The notes below the pieces were generated by a model. The model was not told where the DNA came from. It searched no databases and was given only the letters and a program-made list of their open reading frames with translations. This document shows positions 1-8,332 of a stretch of DNA of 17,226 bases, piece by piece. Made by a program: the position numbers and the translations under genes. The DNA is from Spirogloea muscicola (Eukaryota > Streptophyta > Zygnematophyceae > Spirogloeales > Spirogloeaceae), in contig WELB01000059.1 in the NCBI GenBank assembly GCA_009602725.1, forward strand, positions 290,534 to 307,759, in the 5' to 3' direction. Within the stretch, counting starts at the first letter, position 1. Each line of letters opens with the position of its first letter.

Positions 1-90
1 GCCGTCCTCGCCGCCGTCGCCGCCGCGCTTTCCGTAGGGTGGGCCTCCGCCGCCGCCGCCGCGCCGCCGTGGCCGGCGCCCGTCGTCTGA

Positions 91-1012
91 AATCTGGCCG
101 CCACGCCGCCGGACTCCGACGCCCTCCTCGCCGCCGCGGCGAGCGCGTCCGCTGGCCTCCCCCGACGCGACACCAGCCACAACGATGGCCACGACGACGA
201 CGGCAGTGGCAGCAGCGAGTCGTCGCCAGCGGCGGCATCTCCGGGTCGCCTCAGGCCTCGCGCTCCCGCCTCCTGCAGCTCTGGATCCGGCCCCGACGGT
301 GGGGAAGCCGGCGCCGGCGCCGCAAGAGCTGCCGCTGCAGCGCCAGCACCAGGCGAGACAGTGGAAGCGACGCGCGGCTTCTGGCGCGTGGCAAGCGCCT
401 TCGGGTTCGAGCAGCATGTGTACATGCTGTCGCAGGCTTGCTTCGACGGCACTGGGTGGGCTGAGTTGCATGGCGCCACGCCGGCTGCGCCGCCCTCCGA
501 CGCCATCGGATCCGGAGCCGGTGCCGTGGCCGGCATCTGAGCAGGGGATGAAGACCATCACCGGACAGTTCTCCCAGGCGAACTCGCCTCTGGTGCCCAA
601 CCCAGACCGCCAGTGATGCTGCCGCCAGTGCTGTCATCTACGCCCCCATCAGCTCTCCAATTGCCGCCTCCTCCACCAACGAGCTGCTTCATCGGCCCAG
701 CCAGGCAGCGTGCCAATGGTGAGCGCCTCTCTTCCACTATTTACACCCTGCAGGTGGCAGTGAGGCTGATTACTACTATTACCGCTGTGGCTATCATCAA
801 TGGGTGCTGACATCGTTGCACTTTTCCCATGGTCCATAGCTATTGCAGGCAGCCTCCGTGGTTTAGGAGTAGGCCACCACAAACCTGGCACCGCTCACCA
901 CCCCGCATGCGTTGATCACCATCCAAAAGGGGACGGCCACCACCCGCCTGGCAATGGCCACCACCCACCTGGCGTTGGCAACCACTCGCCTGGCATTGGC
1001 CACCACAACTAG
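91..1012 (+). CDS. Possible multi-exon gene of unknown function, GC-rich
   Basis: I do not recognise this protein. A plus-strand frame is open from 91 to a TGA at 538-540 without an ATG, so its start is not resolved. It is rich in Ala, Gly, Ser and Pro and contains a more ordered stretch reading GFWRVASAFGFEQHVYMLSQ near 380-440, with third codon positions mostly G or C. The same frame reopens after the TGA and runs Pro-rich (LQLPPPPPT) to about 717. A donor at 718 (AAT G|gtgagc) and an acceptor before 849 (attgcag|GC AGC) join in phase to the His-Gly-Pro repeat tail that stops at 1012. A 57-base intron 521-577 (GCCG|gtgccg ... tcccag|GC) would remove the TGA and keep the frame. The same frame upstream of 91 is also open except for a TGA at 88-90. 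The model is inferred and may be a decaying gene. Confidence 0.3.
872..1012 (+). repeat. Seven-unit 21-base tandem repeat coding GHHxPGx heptads
   Basis: Units of exactly 21 bases start at 872, 893, 914, 935, 956, 977 and 998 (the last is partial). In one frame they read GHHKPGT, AHHPACV, DHHPKGD, GHHPPGN, GHHPPGV, GNHSPGI, GHHN and stop at TAG. In a second frame they read ATTRLAM-like heptads, and that frame stays open to 1214. Conservation of the His-His-Pro-Gly positions across diverged units favours the first frame. His-rich repeats often bind metals, but that role is only a guess here. Confidence 0.75.
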
Positions 1013-1214
1013 CGTTGCAGCGCATCACCGTGCCCGTGACCTTCCCTCACTGCTTGCAGCTGCCGCAGTTGAGCTACTAGCCAGCCGCTTGTATCACACA
1101 GCATTGAGGTCCCACTACCCTAGTTTTGCTGCTTCTCATCGCTATAAACACATGTCAGTTGGCCAACAGGGGGCTGTCATGTTACAGGACGTCATTGCCA
1201 GGGAACGTCGATAG

Positions 1215-1740
1215 GTCAGATTGCAGACAAGGAGTGAAGTGTCAGGGGTCTACCTGGCAGTCAGAACAATCGAATCAAATCTGGAAAGCAGAGTAGCGCA
1301 AAAACAAGGGCTGAAAACAGTAAAGATGACATGGAAAACAGGAAGTTGTGAAGGATATCTTTGTTGACTCGTAAAGACTGAAGAGATTGCAAGACAAGCC
1401 ACACGCACAGTGCAAAGAACCAGAGTTCGGAACGAGTCAAAAAATACCCTCAATGATCGATGTGATCCCGCAAAGTAGTGTTGCTGTCAAGGTCAGAATC
1501 TTCGTGGCGTACCAAGTGTGTGCCGGTCTCACGCAACTGGATGCGGAGCTTCTCGGAGTAGGCTCTTTAGCGACTGGTCCGCCAGGTGGCCCCGCCCGCG
1601 CCCTCTTGGCACGGTCCGAGACGCGCGGACGACACCTACTGACGCAGCAGTAGCGGCGCCGCAGCAGCGGTGGCGGCAGCGGCACAAGGTCGGCAATCAG
1701 TCCAAGCGAGAGACTGGGACGAGAAGACTGCTCGGCCCCA
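1215..1740. other. No recognisable gene
   Basis: Unique-looking sequence with short, low-quality open frames on both strands. I see no domain, no RNA gene and no repeat copy. The segment from about 1560 to 1740 is GC-rich and may be a diverged upstream part of the retroelement fragment that follows. Confidence 0.4.
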
Positions 1741-1928
1741 GCCCTCCACACTCGTCGTACCTGCATCCAAGGCAGGGCATGCAGTGGCCAGTGCCGCTCG
1801 AGGCAAGGAAGCAAGATCTGCCTCCGAGGGAGGACGAGTTCTTCCCCCTTGCCATCGACGTCAATGAAAGGTGCGGCGCTCGGTGGCTCGAGCTCCTGCA
1901 CCAGCTAGCACGCAGCGCGGTATCCTGA
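1741..1928 (+). pseudogene. Retroelement RT C-terminal fragment, frameshifted
   Basis: The reading VVPASKAGHAVASAARGKEA (about 1757-1812) in one frame is followed in another frame by REDEFFPLAIDVNERCGARW and ELLHQLAR, ending at TGA 1926-1928. The order of an Ala-rich helix with Lys/Arg, then a F-F/V-P-L/F-A-I-(D/E) block, then a Leu-rich helix matches the C-terminal region that follows the reverse transcriptase and Cys-His motif in many green-lineage non-LTR-type retroelement polyproteins. That assignment is from family memory. The frame change near 1812 shows that it is decayed. No catalytic RT motif is present. Confidence 0.45.
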
Positions 1929-1933
1929 CGACA

Positions 1934-2090
1934 TCAAGCAGCGCAGCTGGCAGGAGCTGATCGCAGTGGGGGTAGTCGATGTAGTGCTTCAGCTTCCTTT
2001 GTTCAGCACCCACTGTGTGGCCAGCGATGTGGGTCGATGCTGGACCTCTGTAGGCCTCCGTAACGACGAAACCGACCAAGGCCCGTGGTC
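1934..2090 (-). pseudogene. Second retroelement C-terminal fragment, opposite strand
   Basis: On the minus strand the frame reads THIAGHTVGAEQRKLKHYID followed by YPHCDQLLPAALL. This has the same layout as the plus-strand fragment ending at 1928 (GH.V...(K/R)...Y...LPA). The two fragments therefore meet C-terminus to C-terminus a few bases apart. The upstream part of the same element appears at 2568-2722, separated by about 480 bases of unrelated or badly decayed sequence. Confidence 0.4.
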
Positions 2091-2567
2091 CTCGACCAGG
2101 TTGCATGCCCACAAGGTCTAGGGTACGGCGTGTTGAATATTGTAATATGGTGAATCGGCTAGTCGGGGTGGGTGACCATCCCGACCGTCTCATTGGGCCG
2201 TGAGGGTTTCCCCTGGATAAGGGAGGCCTCGGGTACCCATCGCGCTTACTCCCCACATCTGAGGCCACGCGGTGCGCCCGTGCGCCCTAGCCATGGCTGC
2301 CACCCACCTTGGGTGAGGGCGGAGCCTGTGCTGTCTGACTGACTGTTTGAGATCTGAATCTGTCTGCCGCCACGAGCGCATCTGCATCTGAGCCGCTGCG
2401 ACGAGGTCGATCTGCTGGGCCGCCGCCTCAACGAGGGCGATCTGCTGGACCTGTGGACAAAAGCAAACGTCCGATGGAGGAGCTCGACTGGAGGAATGCA
2501 GACTCTGAGAACGCTGTGTACAACACGCAGGGGCAGGTACAGGAGCAGGTACAAGACTGCACAGCCC

Positions 2568-2722
2568 AAGAACTTGTCACGGCGATGGTCACGTCCCTGG
2601 GCATCTGTGGTGATGCGCATGATGTTGTCCACTGTCACGACCGCACGGTAACCAGCGTCGCGCATCAAGCCCGCCAGGGCATCGCAGAGGAGGTTGTGAG
2701 TGCCCACCACTTCTGGTCCAGT
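2568..2722 (-). pseudogene. Retroelement fragment (region after the RT domain)
   Basis: The minus-strand frame reads GPEVVGTHNLLCDALAGLMR then DAGYRAVVTVDNIMRITTDA and QGRDHRRD. The pattern G..(R/T)HN.L.DAL...(R/D)AG followed by a basic 'R.D' block matches the segment just after the Cys-His motif in green-lineage retroelement RT proteins. At its N-terminal side the match ends near 2725 in unrelated GC-rich sequence. Downstream the frame continues to 2246 without matching anything known to me. I infer that this belongs to the same insertion as the minus-strand fragment at 1934-2090. Confidence 0.45.
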
Positions 2723-2819
2723 GGTTGTAGCGAGCACACAACCCTCTGCGGGCGAGTGTGCACGCCCCGGCCGGCCAGCTACTCCGCCTCTTCGTCCCCC
2801 TCGCGCGAGCCCGCCCGCA

Positions 2820-3035
2820 GCGCGCCGCCTGTGTATTTCAGCATTTTTCTGGCCCTTTCATACTTTGTTCATTCTGTTCTCTGGGCTGGCCTCTCCCAGC
2901 CACCGCCCTCTCCTGCCTTTGTACTTGGCAACACATGGCCCTCCATCCCTTAATACACATGCATCTCCTGGAAGCGTCTTTCTCCTCTGGAAGCATCCTT
3001 TCTTCAGACCCCTCTTGCCCCTTTGGGTGAGCCAC
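2820..3035 (+). repeat. Hairpin-repeat copy, plus orientation
   Basis: The segment has the modular order seen elsewhere in the window: a 'ttcagcatttttctggccc' lead, 'ttgttcattctgttct', the hairpin core at 2883-2902 (gggctggcctctcccagcca) and a 'gagccac' box at 3030-3036. It is diverged from the 7087-7172 copy. It is probably non-coding. Confidence 0.5.
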
Positions 3036-3066
3036 GTTTCCAGACCACCGACGTTGCCGGCACATT

Positions 3067-3545
3067 GAGCCACGTGGCGTCAGTGCAGCCTCTCGAGCCC
3101 AGACCTGAATCATGCTTGCGACCAGTTTCCAGACGCCTGCTGCGACGATCTCGACTTTGCGCTGATAGAGAACTGGATTTGCAACCAGGACTTCATGAAA
3201 GTACCCGCCGCCACGTTGGGATGGTCTCATTGTCAGCGAGCCACGCTGGTTGGTGATGGCCCGACACCTCATGCCGCTCTCCCGCCACAATCTGCCGGCC
3301 CTGCACGCTGTGCAGGGGCTATTCTCGGAGTGGCCGGAAGTACAATAGATTGCAGTGTTGACCTGGATGCCTTGGACACACCCGCGACGAGTTCTGCACC
3401 ACCTTCGGTTCTCGCCCCTCTGGCAGCCAGGTCGCGGACGGCGTGGCTGTGGCACATCGCCACTGTTGCTGACAGCGGCATAGGCGTGGCCTGGGCTTGC
3501 TGTTGGCGGCACTCAGCGGCGGCTTGGCCGACTTGGATCCGCTGA
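3067..3545 (+). pseudogene. Possible FAD-dependent monooxygenase fragment
   Basis: A frame open from about 3067 to the stop at 3543-3545 (ATG only at 3195) reads FALIENWICNQDFMKVPAAT, then LGWSHCQRATLVGDGPTPHA and ALPPQS. The W...RATLVGD....HA.PPQ arrangement resembles the GD motif of PHBH-type FAD monooxygenases (R.TL.GDAAH...P), which contacts the ribityl chain of FAD. The AAH part is altered to GPTPHA here, and no N-terminal GxGxxG Rossmann motif is present nearby. The piece lies between two copies of the hairpin repeat, so it may be a captured or stranded exon. A chance resemblance is possible. Confidence 0.28.
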
Positions 3546-3599
3546 CCCCTCCCACCCCCGCCGCCACCGACGCCGACTCCCGCTGTCAATGTCCTAGTA

Positions 3600-3690
3600 T
3601 TCGAACCATCGAACCTTGTCAATCATTTTCGGGCTGGCTTTTCACAGCCCTTGCCCCTTTGATAGAGCCACTTCTCTAAATTTTTGTCCA
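3600..3690 (+). repeat. Hairpin-repeat copy with perfect core
   Basis: Positions 3631-3650 read gggctggcttttcacagccc. This is a 6-base perfect stem (GGGCTG/CAGCCC) with an 8-base loop, and I use it as the family consensus. It is preceded by 'aaccttgtcaatcattttc' and followed by 'ttgcccctttgatagagccacttct', the module order shared with the copies at 7087-7172 and, inverted, at 7386-7466. Confidence 0.6.
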
Positions 3691-3699
3691 AGCTGCCAG

Positions 3700-4188
3700 T
3701 ATGCTACTTATTTTTTGTCTTCAATTGTCGAACTTGTGAGGTGAGACCCTGAACATTGTCTATAGCAAATGCATTCCTTCAGAATAGGAGATACCAAGAA
3801 TGTGTGCAGCAAATTTTCGAGGCTGTTCTGTTTCGATGTGTGAGCTTCTGTGGTCTCCACACAAGTCCATAACCCACCTCCACACGTATACTATTTGTTG
3901 CTAAATTTTGTGGGACAAAGACGAAAGTAATTTACGTCATGCTGATGCATAGCAACTTCTTTGACACCAAGCAATAACATAGGTAGTGTCTGTAAGTGGC
4001 TTGAACAATATGAAGCGCTCACATCTGATTGATGCATCAAGTTGCCCCTCTAATGTCGGTAATCACCAAATTATTTTCACATCAGAACTCAACCTCATCA
4101 ACATGGAATGATGACACATGCAGGTAGAACAGGTCATGTCTGATAGACAGGATACATTCACTTTGATTCTTGCATTGCTTCTCTGAGC
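3700..4188. other. AT-richer non-coding sequence, 3' flank of the minus-strand gene
   Basis: No ORF, domain, RNA gene or repeat copy is visible. It lies just downstream (on the minus strand) of the stop codon at 4189 and is the likely 3' UTR and intergenic spacer of that gene. I cannot point to a convincing poly(A) signal. Confidence 0.4.
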
Positions 4189-5978
4189 TCAAGCATTACC
4201 AATGCTACAATCCATGCTGTATCTTCTGGTCGATGGGTCTGGTGTTTTTTCTCTGACCTCACCCAAACCTTCCACTGCAAAGGAAGCATAGCTTTCGGCT
4301 GCATGCCAACTGAGATGAGCCTCCCCACGGCCATCAATGACTTGAGCAAGTCGGTAAATCTCTAGAATGATGATAGATAAGAAAAGATCGAGAAACATCA
4401 GCAACAATTCCTTCCTGTCCTTAAAAAAGCACGTTTTGTTGGCAGTGAAATATATGGTTGAGCTTATGCAGAGGCTTGCAAAGAAGACAAGGTTGCACGA
4501 CCACGCCAAAGAAAGACAAGTGGCTCCGCAGCCCCCTCTAGATCCAGGAACTGAGACGAGCCAAAGACAATTTGAGCTCCTACAGGGCGTCCGACCAATA
4601 AAGCTCATGTCTGCACTTGTTACATGTGCTCCATATTGGATCTATGTTTGAAGAATCACCTTTTGGCTTTTGATGCTCTTGCCTTGTCATTTTGCTGTGC
4701 TTTCCTGGTTTGGGTTGGATGGAGCTCATTGGAGGCGACGAGTCTGTCACAGGGACTGATTTACACATAGTGATATTTGCCAACGTCAGCAGGCAGATTT
4801 CTCAAGAACTTACTGCGTAACACTGGCTCCTGCAGCATACATGCACCGAGCAATCATCCAAGCAGCTCCTAACTCACCTTGGAAGCAAAGCATCAATTGC
4901 CATCTATTGAAGAGCACCTGAACTGATCTGCAGTGTTGCCTTTGGTGCTGTAGAATCAGGAGATGACATGATGGTCTCGGCAAGCTTTGCATGGCCTTCA
5001 AGCGGTTGGATGTCCCGCTTATATTGAAGCTTAAACTCGTCGGGCACTGAGCCACAATCTCCTGCAGATTCACGGCTTTCTTCCATGGATGCAGAAGTGT
5101 GCTGATCTTGATCGACGTGCATCCTACTTTCTGCTAAGTCACTGGGGTTCATTAGCATAGCAGATAGGAATGTCGGTGACTGGTCCTCAGGAGCATGAGT
5201 TATTTGCTCAGAGGACCAAAGGGAAGCCAAGGTGGCCATGTCTAATGACTGCCACGCGTCTGCTTGATGTCCTTCTCCCCCTTTCAATACCGCCTGCCTA
5301 TGCTGGCTCTCTTCGGCTTCTGCTGCCACTGCACCAGAAGAGGAAGCACGGACGGCCTTGTCCCCTATGCTGCGCTTGTGCTCAAAGTATTGCCGCTGCC
5401 TGTTGAATCTCAAGCACGTCACATACAAGCAGGCCATGGAGTAGCATGAGAGTCACTTGACAAAGATCTCCGAGCCGAGATGGACGTACCTACTCAGGTG
5501 GACTTTAGAAGCTTGTGCAGAGTATGCGCTGCTCACTTAGCTTGCAGGGACGTTTTCTTCTGCGCTCAACTTGCACCACGATTGTTGTCACCGCCCACCC
5601 TCGGCAGCGCTTCATCAGGGCGCGGTCGTGAAGCGCTGGATATGTACGAACATGCGTCGGTGCATGGCCGCGCTCGTGGCTAGGCAGAGCGTATCCGAGC
5701 TCCTTGTATAAAGCACAGGCGTCGAGCAATGCAATGGAGCCGCAGCAGAGCCATGAAGCTGCTGAAGCAAGGAACAATGACTCTCGAGCCTTTTCTCGTT
5801 GCTGTTACGGCTGTCCTGCGAGATTTATAAGGCCCGCGGTGGAGTGGCGGGGAAAGGATTTGGTGTTGGCAGGAGCTCGTCCTTAGATGGCCTCTGATCA
5901 GCTGCATGCGAGGGACGTGCAGATATGCACACGCACATGGCGGAGCTTGCGGCGAGAGCCGCCCATCCACTGGAGCAT
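4189..5978 (-). CDS. Uncharacterised plant-type protein (GGSRRKL / RQRQYFEHKR / VEGLGEV family)
   Basis: I infer four exons. Exon 1 (5978 to about 5937) begins MLQWMGGSRRKLRH. Exon 2 (about 5399-4918) contains RQRQYFEHKRS, an acidic/Ser-rich stretch and SLDMATLASLW. Exon 3 (4755-4660) reads VTDSSPPMSSIQPKP and is basic. Exon 4 (4361-4189) contains ESYASFAVEGLGEVREKTPD and ends SIGNA-stop. Exons 2-3-4 join in phase (G|TC, then G|AG) with GT-AG sites. The exon 1/2 junction is unresolved; a second exon 2 donor at 4877 (CCAAG|gtgagt) is stronger but needs a different frame. I recall uncharacterised plant proteins with 'W(I/M)GGSRRK', 'RQ.QYFEQ(R/K)(R/K)', an 'SLD.L' motif and a C-terminal 'S.EGLG.V..ETP' in this order. 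No function is known to me. A GCC repeat lies 23 bases upstream of the ATG. Confidence 0.5.
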
Positions 5979-5997
5979 GGCGCCGCAGCCGCGAGTT

Positions 5998-6000
<3 letters not shown>

Positions 6001-6028
<28 letters not shown>

Positions 6029-6053
6029 NCGGCGGCGGCGGCTGCGGCGGCGG
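6001..6053 (+). repeat. GGC trinucleotide repeat in a 5' leader
   Basis: An almost pure (GGC)n run contains the ambiguous base at 6029. Read on the minus strand it is (GCC)n, ending just upstream of the ATG at 5978, so it probably sits in the 5' UTR of the minus-strand gene. The arginine, alanine and glycine 'ORFs' over it are repeat artefacts. Confidence 0.8.
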
Positions 6054-7086
6054 CGGGGGTCGGGCGCGGCGCCGTCGCCGTTTTGCCGTTGTTTCTGGCC
6101 TGGCGGTGAGAGAAGGCGCGCGGTGCGCGTGAAATTGGAAGGGAGGCCAGTTCTAGCCTTACAAATGTCCTGGTAACTGGGTAATGAGCTGGCTAAGGGG
6201 GACACTACTATCCCCGAGTAAGCACATGCATATCTGACAAGCTATACTGAGGAGCCAAACCACCACCACGGAAGCCATTAGCCTGGGCGGTCGTCCCGAC
6301 TGCCGCGCCTCCGGGCCACCCCAGCAACTGACCTGGTTCTAAATCCCTGGTTTCATGCCAGCTATTACTCGGCATACTAACCCCGGGTCAGCAGCCGCAA
6401 GTCGGAGTAAGTAGAATATAGCCACCCCGCCGAAATTCAGAGGTAGACAGAGGGTTGATGGTCGTGGAAGAAGTGGCTCTTCCAACGGGGACAAGGGCGG
6501 TGAGAAGCCAGCCCGAAAAGAACTGACAAGAAGGCCAGCCCAAGACTTGTTTTCAATTCTGTCTGCAGCTTCCAAATGGGATAATGAAATGGTTGTATCT
6601 TGCAATTCTACAAACAGCCAAGGTCCGAAAGGTGCTGGTAAGCTACATGTTTCAGCCAAGCAAGTGGCTACTGTCGATGACCACTCAAGCAGCAGCAGCA
6701 ATGCAAATTGCAGCCAGAAGAGAGAAAGGCAGAAGGAGTTGCCCCGTCTAAAAAAGCCCCTGAAACCAGGGCATCCGAGGAGCAAGCCAGCCAGCTTTCT
6801 CCGAATAGAGCGGCCAGAAGCAACAGAAGGCGGTGGCTGTGTAAGCCTGACCTAGAGATTTCTCTCAAAGGTGGCGTTGGCTGTAAAAGGCCATAATAAG
6901 CAAGGAGCGGACAAGGTCTTCAGAGACCGAAAAGCGTAAATCGCTCACGAAAGCCAGTAACCATTAAGGATGGCCGCTCACTGACCCCAAGCCCAAAGCG
7001 TATATTAAGCCGTAAGCCCAGAAAAGAGCTCCTCTGGTGTCTCTGACTGCGGCTGCTTACAAGGGTTTGCTAAATGACCAAGCTTT

Positions 7087-7466
7087 GTGGTACTTGCTTG
7101 GTTGTGTGTTTCAGCACTTCACGGCCCCTTCAGATCTTGTCCGTTAAATTCGGGCTGGGCTTCCACAGCCCTCGCCCGCTTTACATGAGCTCACAATGAC
7201 GTCTTCCATAATGAATTGATGGCTGTAAGCGGCCTCAAACTTAGGTGCAGTGGCGGTGAACGAGGCGGCGCCACTGAAAGAGCTGCTACTTCCCAGGGGC
7301 CATCGGGGCTAAGAGCGAATGGATGAATCAGCAATTTGAACGTAAGGCAAGGGCTGTGAGAGAGTAAGCCCATCCACAGGGGGCGAGGGCTATGAAAAGC
7401 CAGCCCGAAAAGAATGCACAAGGTCTGAAGGGGCCGTAAGTGCTGCAACATACAAGCAAGTACCAC
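7087..7466. repeat. Foldback: two hairpin-repeat copies in inverted orientation
   Basis: The ends are a perfect 14-base inverted repeat, gtggtacttgcttg (7087-7100) and caagcaagtaccac (7453-7466). The arms continue imperfectly through a 'gcacttcacggccccttcag' type block and a 'cttgtcc' box to the core hairpins at 7152-7171 and 7387-7406. About 215 bases separate the cores. The whole unit could fold into one long stem. It may be a foldback element or two insertions in opposite directions. Confidence 0.65.
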
Positions 7467-8165
7467 GTAGGATGGTTAATTATTGATTCATGGAAAGTAG
7501 CCGCAACTCTTCGTAAGCCCTAGTAATCAGCCGCAAGTCAGAAAGACTAGCCGGAAGCTTTACCTTAACGACAGCCTGAAGAAGAAGTGGCTCTTCCCAT
7601 GGGGGCTCTCCCAGTGGGTCCAGAAGCAGCAGCTAAGCCAACCCTAAGAAGGAGAAAGAAACAGCTTTTGCAATGTGGGGCCATGGCCCCAATTAAGAAA
7701 TTGCTCGCTCGCAGAAAAAGAGGGGCTAGCAAAGCCAGCCCAGAAAATAATGGACTATATCCAAAGAAATATCCAATGGCCACAGAAATAGAGAAAGTGG
7801 CTCTCCAAAATTGGGTAAACAAGTCTGAGAGGGCGGCGCACAAGAGGAATAAGAAGAACAGCGCTTCCACATTGAGACTGGTGGCTGTGAGAGGCCAGCC
7901 TGAAAGAATGGACAAGGTCTGAATGGGCCGGATGGCGCAAAAAGCAAGATACTAACTGCTAAGACGGCAGCAAGGGGGCTCTCAGTAACCTCGAGTCAGT
8001 AAGCGCAAGTCACTGATCAGAGTAACTAGCAGGCGGGTAGACGTCGCCCTGACGGCAACCGGAGGCAGCGTCCAAGACGCGGCCTGCACGCAGGTGGACA
8101 GTGAAGGCGAATAACGGTCACACGGAGCCACGGAAGAGCGGAGAGTATGGACTGGGGAATTGAAG

Positions 8166-8222
8166 GCGGCTGCTGATATTAAAGAGCGGCTGTGAAAGCC
8201 AGCCAGATGCATACAGGCGTTC
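8166..8222 (+). repeat. Direct repeat copy A, upstream of the 8333 exon
   Basis: It begins gcggctgctgatattaaa and ends gccagccagatgcatacagg-cgttc, with a core hairpin of the repeat family in the middle. It matches 12296-12355 with a few small indels and substitutions, in the same orientation, and is better conserved than other copies in the window. It ends about 110 bases before the ATG at 8333. Confidence 0.8.
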
Positions 8223-8243
8223 TTGACGGAGCCAAAAACAGAA

Positions 8244-8285
8244 GGGAAACGGGAAACGGGAAACGGCTCAGTGCTCAGTGCTCAG
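8244..8285 (+). repeat. Two short tandem repeats
   Basis: Three exact copies of gggaaac occupy 8244-8264. Two copies of ctcagtg plus a partial one occupy 8267-8285. They lie in the presumed promoter or leader of the 8333 exon. Confidence 0.85.
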
Positions 8286-8310
8286 GGCCACGGTCCCCCC
8301 TCCCTCCGGC

Positions 8311-8332
8311 GCCGCCGCCGCCGCCGCCGCCG
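8311..8332 (+). repeat. GCC trinucleotide repeat before the start codon
   Basis: A pure (GCC)n run ends directly at the ATG at 8333, like the leader repeat of the minus-strand gene that starts at 5978. GC-rich leaders of this kind suit 5' UTRs. Confidence 0.75.

Larger units (their letters stand above)
6190..8230. mobile_element. Array of hairpin-repeat modules, probable non-autonomous element(s)
   Basis: No convincing gene is present over two kilobases. Core hairpins of the family occur in minus orientation at 6495-6514, 7387-7406, 7722-7741, 7881-7901 and 8186-8205, and in plus orientation at 7152-7171. Associated boxes recur: 'gaagaagtggctcttcc' near 6467 and 7583, 'gagaaagtggctctcc' near 7792, 'gacaaggtct' near 6911, 7422 and 7911, and 'cagccgcaagtc' near 6391 and 7523 with a variant near 7998. 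I found no CACTA-type or other terminal inverted repeat framing the whole block, and no transposase. The open frames at 6547-6896 and 7565-7947 are purine-rich by-products. The family is not one I recognise. Confidence 0.45.

Noticed and set aside
88-540. Selenocysteine reading of the two TGA codons
   Set aside because: No selenoprotein family resemblance and no SECIS-like structure was noticed; short introns or decay are simpler.
39-637. Arginine- and proline-rich open frames on both strands
   Set aside because: They are frame shadows of GC-rich triplet-repeat DNA; composition is dominated by Arg/Pro/Ala and no motif is seen.
2838-3512. 224-codon minus-strand open frame
   Set aside because: It spans a repeat copy and the opposite strand of the possible FAD-like fragment; composition looks random and no domain is seen.
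5825-6205. 126-codon minus-strand frame with a poly-Arg tract
   Set aside because: The Arg run is the GCC repeat read in another frame; the real coding frame over 5978-5937 is GGSRRKL.
7565-7947. Overlapping open frames on both strands in the repeat array
   Set aside because: They cover repeat cores and boxes; hydrophobic or Lys-rich readings come from purine-rich repeat DNA.
6190-8230. CACTA-type transposon with standard terminal inverted repeats
   Set aside because: I looked for CACTA...TAGTG ends around the array and found no matching pair or transposase.
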